Positions 48,099-57,508 of a stretch of DNA of 64,000 nt are shown in pieces. The notes below the pieces were generated by a model. That model made no database searches. It was not told where the DNA came from and saw nothing but the letters and a program-made list of their open reading frames with translations. Position numbers and translations under genes: made by a program. The stretch is from NCBI RefSeq assembly GCF_000732625.1, contig NZ_JPJI01000032.1:806001-870000 (forward strand), given 5' to 3'. How positions within the stretch are numbered: position 1 is the stretch's first letter; each line of letters begins with the position of its first letter. The DNA is from Nonlabens ulvanivorans (GTDB lineage: Bacteria; Bacteroidota; Bacteroidia; Flavobacteriales; Flavobacteriaceae).

Positions 48099-50360
48099 AT
48101 GGGAGATATTTATGTTTATATGCTGGTTATACTTGCCGGCCTTGCCATCACTGACTTAGTCGTAGGAGTAAGTAATGATGCAGTAAACTTTTTAAACAGT
48201 GCTATAGGTTCTAAAGCGATAAGCTTTAAAACCATAATGATTATAGCCAGTATAGGTATCGCAGTAGGAGCATTGTCCTCTAGTGGTATGATGGAAGTCG
48301 CGCGTAAAGGGATTTTTGTGCCTAGCGAGTTTTATTTTGATGAGGTGATGATCATTTTTATGGCCGTGATGATCACAGATATATTGTTGTTGGATTTTTT
48401 CAATTCCATGGGATTACCAACCTCCACCACAGTTTCTATTGTGTTTGAACTATTAGGTGCCGCTGTCTGTATGTCTTTAATTAAAATTTATGGAGAAGGC
48501 GAGACTGGAGAAACAATTCTTGATTTAGGTAAATATATTGCTAGTGATAAGGCCATAGAAATTATTCTAGGGATTTTACTATCAGTAGTGGTTGCCTTTA
48601 CGATAGGTGCTCTAGTACAGTTTTTATCTAGATTGATGCTTACTTTTAATTACCCTAAAAGGCCTGCTTATCTGGCTGGATTCTTTGGTGGGTTATCTTT
48701 AACGAGTTTGTTTTACTTTATCATTGTTAAAGGTTTAAAAGGAGCAGATTTAGGCGGTTTAACGAGCTTTTTAAATGGCCTAGATGTATATACTTTAGTG
48801 GGATGGGCAACGGTATTTTGGATGTTGTTCAGTTATCTCTATGTATATGTGATGAAATGGGATATCTATAAGTTAATTATTATTCTAGGGACTTTTGGAC
48901 TTGCAATGGCATTTGCTGGGAATGACCTCGTTAACTTTATCGGTGTGCCTATAGGTGCTTATCAAGCATGGGAAGCCTGGAGTGGTAGTGGAGTAGACGC
49001 TACAGCTTATGGTATGGCAGCATTAGGGGAAAAACTTCCATCAAATAAATGGTTATTAGTACTTGCTGGAGTTATTATGGTGGTTACTTTGTGGTTTTCT
49101 TCAAAAGCACAAGCCGTTGTAAAAACATCAGTAGATCTTGCAAGACAAGATAGTGGTACAGAACGTTTTCAATCTAATGCTCTTTCTAGAATTTTAGTAC
49201 GTTACTCACTTAACGCTGCCGAGGCTATACAGCATATTCTACCTGAAAAAGCTACTAATTATATTGCTTCTAGATTCGAAAAATTACCAGAGCCAGCAGT
49301 AGTGCCTAAGCATGCTGATAAGCCTGCCTTTGATTATGTGAGAGCAAGTGTTAACCTTATGGTAGCTAGTATATTAATATCGATTGCCACTTCTTTTAAA
49401 TTACCATTATCAACTACCTATGTGACATTTATGGTTGCTATGGGAACATCACTAGCAGATCGAGCATGGGGAACAGAAAGTGCTGTGTATCGTATTGCAG
49501 GTGTACTTAATGTAATAGGTGGATGGTTTTTCACTGCATTTAGTGCCTTTACAGCGGCTGCAGTATTTGCGTTGATTATTTATTATGGTGGATTCTATGC
49601 TATACTAGGTCTAGTTGTAGTAGCCATTGTCTTATTAGTACGCAGCTTTGTAAATCATAAGAATAGTCAACTGGTAGAAAAAGAAACAGAAGAGCTTAAA
49701 AAGGCTGAGAGCAATACCATTCAAGGTATCATTGATGAAAGTTCAGAAAATGTTGCTGCGGTTTTCAAACGTTCTAAGCGTATTTATAAAAACACACTAG
49801 ATGGATTAATATCACAGGATTTAAATATCTTAAAATCCTCAAAGAAAGAGGCTAATAAGTTAAGTGGCGAGATTGATGGATTGCGCAATAACATCTTTTA
49901 TTTAATTCGTAATCTAGATGAACAACACCTAGGTGCATCTAAGTTCTATATTGAAGTACTAGGAAACTTGCAGGATATATCACAATCACTAGATTATATT
50001 TCAAAATCTGCAACGACACACATCGATAACAATCATAAGAGCTTAAAGTTTACTCAAATTAAAGATCTTAAAGAGATTATATTGAGAAGTCACGAAGTAT
50101 TTGCGGTATCTCAAACCATTTTTACTAAAAAGGACTTTGGTAAACTGGCTGAAATCATCACTTTAAAACAAGAGCTTCTAGGGCTAATTGATCAAAAGAT
50201 TGATAAGCAAGTAAAGCGTACAAAGGATACTGAGAACTCTCCTAAAAATACGACCTTATACTTTGGTCTTTTATTAGAAACTCGCGACCTCATGAATGCC
50301 GCGATGAATGTAGTAGAGCGCTATTATACAGAGTATGACGCAAAACGTTTTGAAGACTAA
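48099..50360 (+). CDS. PiT-family inorganic phosphate transporter with PhoU-like C-terminus
   Basis: 753 residues. The N-terminal ~520 residues are a polytopic membrane domain with the two PiT signature repeats: GVSNDAVNFLNSAIG near residue 25 and AGNDLVNFIGVPIG near residue 270. It imports phosphate with a cation. The C-terminal ~230 residues are soluble and helical, like PhoU/DUF47 regulators that normally are separate proteins. Here the two are fused in one chain, which could give direct control of transport. A terminator follows at 50381-50412. Confidence 0.92.
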   Translation: MGDIYVYMLVILAGLAITDLVVGVSNDAVNFLNSAIGSKAISFKTIMIIASIGIAVGALSSSGMMEVARKGIFVPSEFYFDEVMIIFMAVMITDILLLDFFNSMGLPTSTTVSIVFELLGAAVCMSLIKIYGEGETGETILDLGKYIASDKAIEIILGILLSVVVAFTIGALVQFLSRLMLTFNYPKRPAYLAGFFGGLSLTSLFYFIIVKGLKGADLGGLTSFLNGLDVYTLVGWATVFWMLFSYLYVYVMKWDIYKLIIILGTFGLAMAFAGNDLVNFIGVPIGAYQAWEAWSGSGVDATAYGMAALGEKLPSNKWLLVLAGVIMVVTLWFSSKAQAVVKTSVDLARQDSGTERFQSNALSRILVRYSLNAAEAIQHILPEKATNYIASRFEKLPEPAVVPKHADKPAFDYVRASVNLMVASILISIATSFKLPLSTTYVTFMVAMGTSLADRAWGTESAVYRIAGVLNVIGGWFFTAFSAFTAAAVFALIIYYGGFYAILGLVVVAIVLLVRSFVNHKNSQLVEKETEELKKAESNTIQGIIDESSENVAAVFKRSKRIYKNTLDGLISQDLNILKSSKKEANKLSGEIDGLRNNIFYLIRNLDEQHLGASKFYIEVLGNLQDISQSLDYISKSATTHIDNNHKSLKFTQIKDLKEIILRSHEVFAVSQTIFTKKDFGKLAEIITLKQELLGLIDQKIDKQVKRTKDTENSPKNTTLYFGLLLETRDLMNAAMNVVERYYTEYDAKRFED

Positions 50361-50380
50361 AACGTATCGTGTCTATCATA

Positions 50381-50412
50381 AAAAATCCTGCCTTGTAAAA
50401 GGCAGGATTTTT
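50381..50412 (+). terminator. Terminator after the PiT transporter
   Basis: Perfect 14-base arms AAAAATCCTGCCTT / AAGGCAGGATTTTT with a 4-base loop. Confidence 0.85.
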
Positions 50413-50643
50413 TGTTTCATCAAGAAATAACAATCACTTTCACCTACTACAATAGCTTTTCTATGCGGTAAGGTAAATTGGAGTACGCTTTCGCGAAAGC
50501 GTAACATGAGTAGCTAAAAGAGTTGTTTGCATCAGGTTTAGAGCATTTGTCTTCTTTAAATAAACATGTTATTTATGATCTGAAAAACGGAATGTAATTG
50601 CATTCTATCCAAGTCATTAGTAGCTTAAGCAATGACACAAAAA
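50413..50643. other. Gene-free spacer between convergent units
   Basis: The 338-base gap 50361-50698 contains the PiT terminator, one palindrome copy (50486-50501) and the efflux-operon terminator. The rest has no open frame of note, no RNA motif and no promoter match that I can see. Confidence 0.6.
50486..50501. repeat. GCTTTCGCGAAAGC palindrome, copy 14
   Basis: Exact core, extended to a 20-base perfect palindrome with TA flanks (50484-50503), in a gene-free spacer. Confidence 0.95.
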
Positions 50644-50669
50644 AGCCCTTTTCAATAAAGAAAAGGGCT
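50644..50669 (-). terminator. Terminator of the RND efflux operon
   Basis: Perfect 10-base arms AGCCCTTTTC / GAAAAGGGCT; the minus strand continues into a T run. Confidence 0.8.
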
Positions 50670-50698
50670 CTATTAACAACCAGTTTTATAGGGATAAA

Positions 50699-53600
50699 CT
50701 AGGCTGCTTCTATATGTTCTTGCACTTTAACAGTTTTAGGAGATCTAAATCTTCTCCATCTAAGTTTTATACGGTGAACCATGTACAATAATACCGGTAC
50801 AATTACTAAGGTTAAGAAAGTGGCAAATATCAATCCGTATATCACGGTCCAGGCAAGTGGTCCCCAGAAAATTACATTGTCTCCACCGACAAATATCTTA
50901 GGGTCAAACTCGCTAAATAATGTAAAAAAGTTGATGTTTAAACCTATCGCTAGCGGTATAAGTCCTAGCACAGTTGTTATAGCCGTCAATATTACAGGTC
51001 TTAAACGTGCTTTACCACCTTTTACGATAGCATTAAACATGTCTTCTTTACTAATGATGTCATCATCTTCTAGGTCTAGTTGTTCTCTGCGGCGCAGTTT
51101 AAGTATGTCTATATAATCGATCAGTACCACACCGTTATTTACAACAATCCCAGCTAGTGATATGATTCCCATCATAGTCATTAATATGACAAAAGAATCA
51201 CCTGTAACGATAAGACCTAAGAATACACCTATGAAACTTAAGAAAATTGCCACCATGATTATAGTAGGTTTGGAAATAGAACCGAATTGAAAAATAAGAA
51301 TAAGGAAGATTAAAAATAATCCACCAAATAAAGCACTCATTAAAAAGGTCATTTCTTTATTTTGCTCTTCAATTTGACCGGTATAATCTATTTTAATATC
51401 CTCAGGTGTCTCAAAATCTAACATCTCGTTTTGGATGTCTGCTACAACGGCACCAGCATCAGTAAAACCTGGTTTTAAAGCAGAATATACGGTTACTACA
51501 CGTTTTGCATCTTTATGCTTTATAGCACTGAAGCTAGAGGTGTTTTTTTGCTGTGCAATAGCACTTACAGGTACTTCCTTAATCTGTCCTGTTGCCATGT
51601 CTCTAAAAGTGATACGTTGATTAAAAATAGCGCTGCGATCATAACGTTGCTCTTCATTAAAACGGATATTGATATCATAGTCTTCACCTTCATTTTTATA
51701 AATTCCGGCTTTTTCTCCGAAGACAGCACGACGCAATTGCATACCTACCTGACTATTGCTAACTCCTAGTTCACCTGCTTTTTCACGATCGACACTCACT
51801 AGCATAGAAGGTTTACTTCTGTTAACGTCAACTTTTAATTGGTCTACACCAGCCACGTTACGAGCGTTAAGGAATTTCACCATTTGCTCTGCTGTTACAA
51901 TAAGTTCACCATAATCATTTCCTTCAAGTTCGATGTTTACAGGATAGCCTTGTGGTGGTCCGGCGGCATCTTTTTCTACAGAAATAGATACACCTGGATA
52001 GACACCAGCTAGTGCTTCTTGAACTTTTTTGCGCAGCACCTCGCTATCTTTTCCATTACGGAATTTGTACTCACGCATACTTGCAGTGATTTTACCTTTA
52101 TGTGGCATTTCTGCAGCACTTCCACCATCAGTTTGAGGATTTCCTGCGCCCATTCCTACCTGTGACACGGCACTTTCTACTAAAAAGTTACGATCACCTT
52201 CCATATATTCCTCTGCATTAATAATTTCAAATACACGAGATTCAATTTCTTTAGTAATCTGATTTGTTTTTTCTATGGCAGTTCCTTGTGGATATTCTAC
52301 ATAGACTATAATCTGATTAGGCTTATTATCTGGGAAGAACTCAATCTTTGTCCTACCAGATCCTATGGAGCTACCGAAAGCCATTAAAACAGCCACAAAC
52401 ATGATGAACATACCGCCTATAAAGAGATAAGGTTTTATACCGCTCAAGGCAAATTTTAAAAAGTTTTCATAGACTTTATCCAACCAAGCAAGAAATGTTT
52501 TTTGGAATCCACGTGTTAATGGTTTGATAAGGTATTTGTATAACCAGAAAAGAATAACTGTTAATACCATAACACTACCTAAACCTCTAACAGGTCCACC
52601 GACTATAAGAATAAATATCCCTAAGGTTCCCATAATAGCCGTCAGGTATAGCAGTTGTTTTACACTTAGATTACGGTCTTCAATCTCCATAAATTTTGAA
52701 ACCAACATTGAATTAAAGAAAATGGCAACAAATAAGGAACTACCTAAAACTATAGATAAAGTTATAGGAAAATAAATCATGAATTGCCCCATCAATCCAG
52801 GCCATAAACCTAATGGTACAAAGGCTGCTACGGTGGTGAGTGTGGAGATGATAATAGGTATGGCAATCTCACCAACACCTTTTTTAGCCGCCTCAATACG
52901 AGACATGCCTTCTTCATCCATCAATCGATATACATTCTCAACTACTACAATACCATTGTCGACTAGCATTCCTAATCCCATAATCATGGCAAAAAGAATC
53001 ATCGTATTTAAGGTGTATCCAAAAAAGCTAATGATTGCAAAAGACATGAACATGGACATAGGTATTGCAAACCCTACAAATAGTGCGTTTCTAAATCCTA
53101 AAAAGAACATTAAAACACCTACTACTAGTAAAATACCGAAAATGATATTATTAACTAAATCATCTACCTGATTCAATGTCTTTGAAGAAAGATCATTTGC
53201 GATTGTTATATCAAGATCGGCTGGTAAAGCACCAGATTCTTGAGATTCTTTAACTATTTCTCTAATAGCATCTGCCGCAACAATCATGTTTTTACCAGAA
53301 CGTTTTTTTACATCTAGCATCACTACTTGGTCACCATACTCACGCGCAAAAGTGTTTTTATCTTCTTCTTTAAACGTAATCGTTGCAACATCTCTTATGT
53401 AAATAGGCCCATTCTCATTCTTGATAACAAAATTTTCTAATTCTTTAGGGTCGCTAATCTCTCCTACAATTCTTATGGTGCGACGTTGACCGCTAGATTT
53501 TAAATTACCAGCACTAACAGTTGCATTTCCACCACGTACCGTATTCAAGATGTCATCAAAACTGATTTGTGCCGCAGTCATTTTATAGATGTCTACTGCT

Positions 53601-54199
53601 ATTTCAACTTCTAGATCTTGAGCACCACGGATATCAACCTGCTTAATTTGCTCTATATCTTCTATCTCATCCTCAAGGTACTCTGCATAGGTTTTTAATT
53701 TTCTAACTGTATAATCACCTTTAATGTTGATATTCATTATAGGCATTTCCTCACTTAAGGTCAGATTAAAAACATTAGGAGTAACAGGCTTGTTATTAAA
53801 TGTAGGCCAGTCTTCTCCAGCACTTTCAGAGTCTACTTCATCTTTTACTAGTTGTTTTGCCGTCTCTACTTCAATATCCTCATCAAATTCAACAATGATA
53901 ATCGAGTAGTCTTCTTGAGAAGTCGATTCTGTCTCGGTGACACCAGAGATATTTTTTAATTTATCTTCTAATGGATCTGTTATTAATCTTTCAACATCTT
54001 CAGCCGTGTTACCAGGCCATACACTTGAGATATAAATTTTAGTTTCCTTTATTTCAGGGAAATCTTCTCTAGGCATATTATTGTATGCACTTAAACCTAG
54101 GAAGAATATAATAGCCATCATTACATAAACAACTGTAGAGTTGTCTATAGCCCATGAGGAGAGTTTAAACTCTTTATCACTTTTCTTTTTAGTAGCCAT
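50699..54199 (-). CDS. RND efflux pump, inner-membrane permease (HAE1/AcrB-like)
   Basis: 1166 residues, longer than AcrB (1049). Proton-driven export of drugs, detergents or metabolites through a tripartite channel. Twelve or more hydrophobic segments are arranged in the two RND halves. The TM4 proton-relay region MGLGMLVDNGIVVVENVYR contains an Asp, although the canonical double Asp appears as DN. A poorly conserved mid-chain insertion around residues 510-560 accounts for the length. It ends the operon TetR-TolC-MFP-RND, with the MFP stop two bases upstream. Confidence 0.93.
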   Translation of the reverse strand: MATKKKSDKEFKLSSWAIDNSTVVYVMMAIIFFLGLSAYNNMPREDFPEIKETKIYISSVWPGNTAEDVERLITDPLEDKLKNISGVTETESTSQEDYSIIIVEFDEDIEVETAKQLVKDEVDSESAGEDWPTFNNKPVTPNVFNLTLSEEMPIMNINIKGDYTVRKLKTYAEYLEDEIEDIEQIKQVDIRGAQDLEVEIAVDIYKMTAAQISFDDILNTVRGGNATVSAGNLKSSGQRRTIRIVGEISDPKELENFVIKNENGPIYIRDVATITFKEEDKNTFAREYGDQVVMLDVKKRSGKNMIVAADAIREIVKESQESGALPADLDITIANDLSSKTLNQVDDLVNNIIFGILLVVGVLMFFLGFRNALFVGFAIPMSMFMSFAIISFFGYTLNTMILFAMIMGLGMLVDNGIVVVENVYRLMDEEGMSRIEAAKKGVGEIAIPIIISTLTTVAAFVPLGLWPGLMGQFMIYFPITLSIVLGSSLFVAIFFNSMLVSKFMEIEDRNLSVKQLLYLTAIMGTLGIFILIVGGPVRGLGSVMVLTVILFWLYKYLIKPLTRGFQKTFLAWLDKVYENFLKFALSGIKPYLFIGGMFIMFVAVLMAFGSSIGSGRTKIEFFPDNKPNQIIVYVEYPQGTAIEKTNQITKEIESRVFEIINAEEYMEGDRNFLVESAVSQVGMGAGNPQTDGGSAAEMPHKGKITASMREYKFRNGKDSEVLRKKVQEALAGVYPGVSISVEKDAAGPPQGYPVNIELEGNDYGELIVTAEQMVKFLNARNVAGVDQLKVDVNRSKPSMLVSVDREKAGELGVSNSQVGMQLRRAVFGEKAGIYKNEGEDYDINIRFNEEQRYDRSAIFNQRITFRDMATGQIKEVPVSAIAQQKNTSSFSAIKHKDAKRVVTVYSALKPGFTDAGAVVADIQNEMLDFETPEDIKIDYTGQIEEQNKEMTFLMSALFGGLFLIFLILIFQFGSISKPTIIMVAIFLSFIGVFLGLIVTGDSFVILMTMMGIISLAGIVVNNGVVLIDYIDILKLRRREQLDLEDDDIISKEDMFNAIVKGGKARLRPVILTAITTVLGLIPLAIGLNINFFTLFSEFDPKIFVGGDNVIFWGPLAWTVIYGLIFATFLTLVIVPVLLYMVHRIKLRWRRFRSPKTVKVQEHIEAA

Positions 54200-54201
54200 G
54201 A

Positions 54202-55359
54202 TTAAGAGTTTTTAATGTCTATTAATTGTCCTTCTCTTACGGTACGTGCACCTTCAGTAATTACTTGATCACCTATTTTAAGCCCTTCAGTTATTTCTAT
54301 TAGGTCACCGCTAGCTTTACCTGTAGTTACTTTACGTCTTATCGCTTGTACTCCATCTTCAGACTCATTAACAATCATTACATATTGTTCACCTTCTTGA
54401 TTTTCACTGATGACACTCAATGGTACTAGAATAGCGTTTTCAGAGGTGTAGTCATTAATTTTCAATCTTGCAGTAAGATTAGGCTTAATATTTCCTGTTT
54501 TGTTATCTACAGGAATCTCAATAGAAAATGAACGATTTGCAGGATTAATGTAACTACTGGTCTGTCTAATCGTACTTTCTGTTTTTTCAGATAATACAGG
54601 GAATTCTACCGTTACTTCAGTACCTTTTTTAATTGATGTAATATACGTTTCTGGTACATCAACATTGATGTACATATCTTTCAAAGAAACTAATCTGAAT
54701 AAGGCAGTCATACCAGGACTTACCACATTACCTTGCTCTGTAATGACATCATCTATAGTACCAGCAAAAGGAGCTCTAACGGTAGTTTTAGATAAAGTAC
54801 GTTGCATAGAACTTATAGCTTTACTTTGTCCTTCATAATTAGCTTTTGCCTGCAAAAATTGGATTTCAGAACCTATGTTTTGATCCCATAATCTTTTTTG
54901 ACGCTCAAAAGTGGTCTTAGCAAGCTGTTCTTGTACTTGCATTTGTTGAATCTGTTGTGATAATCCTCCATCATCTATTTTAGCAAGAATTTGCCCAGCG
55001 ACAACCTTCTGTCCTTCTTTTACATATACCTGCGTTAACAATCCAGACATCTCTGGCATTATGGTGATGTTTTGTTTAGTGTCAACACTACCTTGAAGTT
55101 CTATAAAATGATCAAATAGAGTGTCTTTTACAATCATCGTACTTACCTGTGTATTGATAGGCTTATCACCATGCTCGTTTTGATAATCTTGTATTTTTTT
55201 TAGAGTTTCGTCGATAGACGCTTTTTGATTATTTAGCTCTGTCTTCTTTGCTGCGATTGCTTTTTCATCACCTTGCGCTAGTAGCTCGTCTATAGAAGGA
55301 GATTTACCACCACAAGAAACGATAAGTGCTGTTGTAAGTATGATTAATATTTTTTTCAT
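54202..55359 (-). CDS. RND efflux periplasmic adaptor (membrane fusion protein)
   Basis: 385 residues. Lipoprotein signal with Cys16 (LIVSCGG). An N-terminal coiled coil and a biotinyl-lipoyl-like hairpin (LLTQVYVKEGQKVVAGQILAK) are followed by beta-barrel and membrane-proximal domains (TTGKASGDLIEITEGLKIGD). It bridges the RND permease and the TolC channel. It lies two bases upstream of the permease gene, in one operon. Standard HlyD/AcrA family layout. Confidence 0.93.
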   Translation of the reverse strand: MKKILIILTTALIVSCGGKSPSIDELLAQGDEKAIAAKKTELNNQKASIDETLKKIQDYQNEHGDKPINTQVSTMIVKDTLFDHFIELQGSVDTKQNITIMPEMSGLLTQVYVKEGQKVVAGQILAKIDDGGLSQQIQQMQVQEQLAKTTFERQKRLWDQNIGSEIQFLQAKANYEGQSKAISSMQRTLSKTTVRAPFAGTIDDVITEQGNVVSPGMTALFRLVSLKDMYINVDVPETYITSIKKGTEVTVEFPVLSEKTESTIRQTSSYINPANRSFSIEIPVDNKTGNIKPNLTARLKINDYTSENAILVPLSVISENQEGEQYVMIVNESEDGVQAIRRKVTTGKASGDLIEITEGLKIGDQVITEGARTVREGQLIDIKNS

Positions 55360-55383
55360 GATAAGAATGTTCAGTGGTGAAAT

Positions 55384-56754
55384 TTAGTTTTTGGTTGTGT
55401 AATTGGGTAGGTTAAGTATGGTTTCCAGGTTTGCTTTTTCTGTAATTACTTGATACATACTATTCAGATACTCTGCTTGTGTGCTGTATAATTGAGTTTG
55501 TGCCTGTCTTAGGTCAAAACTAGTGGCGATTCCTTCTCTGAATTTTATGGTGTTTTTGTTCTCAATACGTTCTGCCAGTGCTAGATTATCTTTGCTAGTG
55601 GTATAATTATCAATCGCTGTTTGATAATTGTTTACTGCAGTAGCATAGTTAAGACGTATTTCTTCCATGGTGCGTTGTAAATCAGTCTCGGCTTGATCCC
55701 ATGCTATTTTAGTACGGTCCTGTGCTGCTTTTCTACCAAAAGAGCTGAAAATAGGTACGTTAATACTAACACCTGCTACCGATTGTTGATACCATGGTTG
55801 ATTGCTATTGAAAAATGAAAAATCACTATCAAAAGATTGGGTTCCATAATTGATAAAACCGCTCACTGTAGGTAACCCTTTTGCTAGTTCTAGTTTGTGT
55901 TCTAAGCGTCGTTGTTGCGTGTAATTATAAGCAATCTGGTAATCTACCGATTTATCCATTTCTAAAGATTCCTCAGTTACAGAAGGATCAATATTGCGCA
56001 TGGTTAATGCTTCAAGATCATCTGTTAGTGTAACAGGAGTTGAAAGTTCTATACCTAACGCTAGTTTTAACATGTCTAGCGCAATCTCTCGTTGTCTCTT
56101 TGCACTATTCAATTGATTATCTAGTTGAGATAGTGTGATCTGTAATTGTTCAACATCTTCTTCTTCGGCAAGTCCATTTTCAAAGATTTTAGTAGTCTCA
56201 TTTAAGTTTTTTTCAAGCGTATTGCGATTTTTAGTGATAATGTCTATGTTTTCTTCCGTGAGTAAAACACCGCCATAAGCATTGATGATTCCTTTTCTGA
56301 CTTCTAGTTTTGTCTTGTTATTTGCGTTTTCAGAAAAATCTAGAAAGGTTTTAGAAGCCTCTAAAGCAACGATATATGAACCGTCAAAAATCAATTGGGT
56401 TAATGTAGCTGTTAAAGTCATGTTTTGTCTAGGTCCAAAAACCACAGGTATAAAGGTGCCAGGAGTACCACCGGCAAGTTCTGCTGGTAAAGGTGTTACC
56501 GGTTGCTTCAATTGGTTTTGATAATCAATAGCACCATTGATTTGTGGTAGACCTGTTGCTGTGGTTTCCCATTTTTGTTTTAAAGCTTTAGCAACATCGC
56601 GTTTAGCATTAATAGATTGATAGTTGTTTTCTAATCCGTGCTCGATAGCCTGTTCCAAGGATAAGCTATAGCTGGATGGTGTAGTTTCTTGGCTGTACGC
56701 TTTCGCGAAAGCGAGACCAAAAAGCAATAATGTTATTTTAATTTTTAAGGGCAT
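55384..56754 (-). CDS. TolC-family outer-membrane efflux channel
   Basis: 456 residues. The signal peptide is residues 1-19; its end (LAFAKAYSQ) is encoded by a palindrome copy. The mature protein has the duplicated OEP domain with long helices (IEHGLENNYQSINAKRDVAK; FREGIATSFDLRQAQTQLY). It forms the outer-membrane exit duct of the pump. Directly follows the TetR gene with no gap, so translation may be coupled. Confidence 0.93.
   Translation of the reverse strand: MPLKIKITLLLFGLAFAKAYSQETTPSSYSLSLEQAIEHGLENNYQSINAKRDVAKALKQKWETTATGLPQINGAIDYQNQLKQPVTPLPAELAGGTPGTFIPVVFGPRQNMTLTATLTQLIFDGSYIVALEASKTFLDFSENANNKTKLEVRKGIINAYGGVLLTEENIDIITKNRNTLEKNLNETTKIFENGLAEEEDVEQLQITLSQLDNQLNSAKRQREIALDMLKLALGIELSTPVTLTDDLEALTMRNIDPSVTEESLEMDKSVDYQIAYNYTQQRRLEHKLELAKGLPTVSGFINYGTQSFDSDFSFFNSNQPWYQQSVAGVSINVPIFSSFGRKAAQDRTKIAWDQAETDLQRTMEEIRLNYATAVNNYQTAIDNYTTSKDNLALAERIENKNTIKFREGIATSFDLRQAQTQLYSTQAEYLNSMYQVITEKANLETILNLPNYTTKN
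56698..56713. repeat. GCTTTCGCGAAAGC palindrome, copy 15
   Basis: Exact 16-base palindrome encoding AFAKA at the end of the TolC-family signal peptide. Confidence 0.95.
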
Positions 56755-57369
56755 TTAATCGTGATTTGTGTTAGTGATTAGGTTGAGAATTTTACGTCCT
56801 GCTGGAGTTACGATACCACGCAAGTGATACTCTAAATAGTGGTCATGAAGTTTTTGAACTGGAAATTGAGTATTAGGAAAAAGGTGTAAGTCCTTAATGC
56901 CTTGTAAGCCTACATAGTAGATTCTAGAAACAAAGTCCTTATCTAGATTATCACGATATAAACCTTGCTCTATACCTATTTCTAGATTTTTATTAACGCA
57001 TTCCTTCATATACTCAAACTGTATAGCAGTTACCTTTTGATGTACACGTGGATAGTAACGTTGTAATTGATGAATAGGTGATGATTTATCACCTTTAAGA
57101 GATGTTAATACCATTTTTTTGATATCATAGAGCTCTTCAATCGGGTTAGTTGATGTGCTGCATATGTTATCTATGCCGCCACAAATAGTGTTAGATATAG
57201 CAAGAGTCACCTCTGTGATGAGTTCTTCCTTATTTTTAAAGTAACTATAAAGTGTTTTTTTACTCATACCCATTTCTGAAGATATATCATCCATGGTCAC
57301 ACTCTTAAACCCTAGGTCTAAGAACATCTCAGTAGATTTTTGTAATATCTCAGTTTTAATATCGGTCAT
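56755..57369 (-). CDS. TetR-family regulator of the efflux operon
   Basis: 204 residues. N-terminal HTH at about 20-55 (VTMDDISSEMGMSKKTLYSYFKNKEEL) and a helical ligand domain. It is the first gene of the TetR-TolC-MFP-RND operon, so it is probably an autorepressor released by a pump substrate. Its upstream region holds a TATATTTG box (57389-57396) and a 7-base-arm inverted repeat (57403-57430). Confidence 0.92.
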   Translation of the reverse strand: MTDIKTEILQKSTEMFLDLGFKSVTMDDISSEMGMSKKTLYSYFKNKEELITEVTLAISNTICGGIDNICSTSTNPIEELYDIKKMVLTSLKGDKSSPIHQLQRYYPRVHQKVTAIQFEYMKECVNKNLEIGIEQGLYRDNLDKDFVSRIYYVGLQGIKDLHLFPNTQFPVQKLHDHYLEYHLRGIVTPAGRKILNLITNTNHD

Positions 57370-57388
57370 ATTCTAATTTAAGCAGCTG

Positions 57389-57396
57389 CAAATATA
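57389..57396 (-). promoter_or_regulatory. -7 promoter box (TATATTTG) of the efflux operon
   Basis: Exact TAnnTTTG match on the minus strand, 20 bases before the TetR start. No TTG at the exact -33 distance. Confidence 0.5.
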
Positions 57397-57402
57397 AACA
57401 GC

Positions 57403-57430
57403 GGAAACTTTAAAAACGATTAGAGTTTCC
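57403..57430. promoter_or_regulatory. Candidate TetR operator
   Basis: Inverted repeat GGAAACT...AGTTTCC, 7-base perfect arms and a 14-base centre, just upstream of the -7 box where the -33 region would lie. Position and size suit a TetR-type dimer site. Confidence 0.4.
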
Positions 57431-57508
57431 AAAGTTTTACAATTGTTTAACATAACCTGTAGGTAAAAGATTCTTTTCTTATCCTTTAGGTATGATTACT
57501 TTTACCAT

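Noticed and set aside
50413-50643. Decayed gene in the spacer between the PiT and RND genes
   Set aside because: Short translated pieces show no recognisable family on either strand.
57435-57455. TTACAAT/TAACATA pair 11 bases apart before the prenyl synthase, as another phased array
   Set aside because: Only two loose units in AT-rich DNA; chance is a sufficient explanation.
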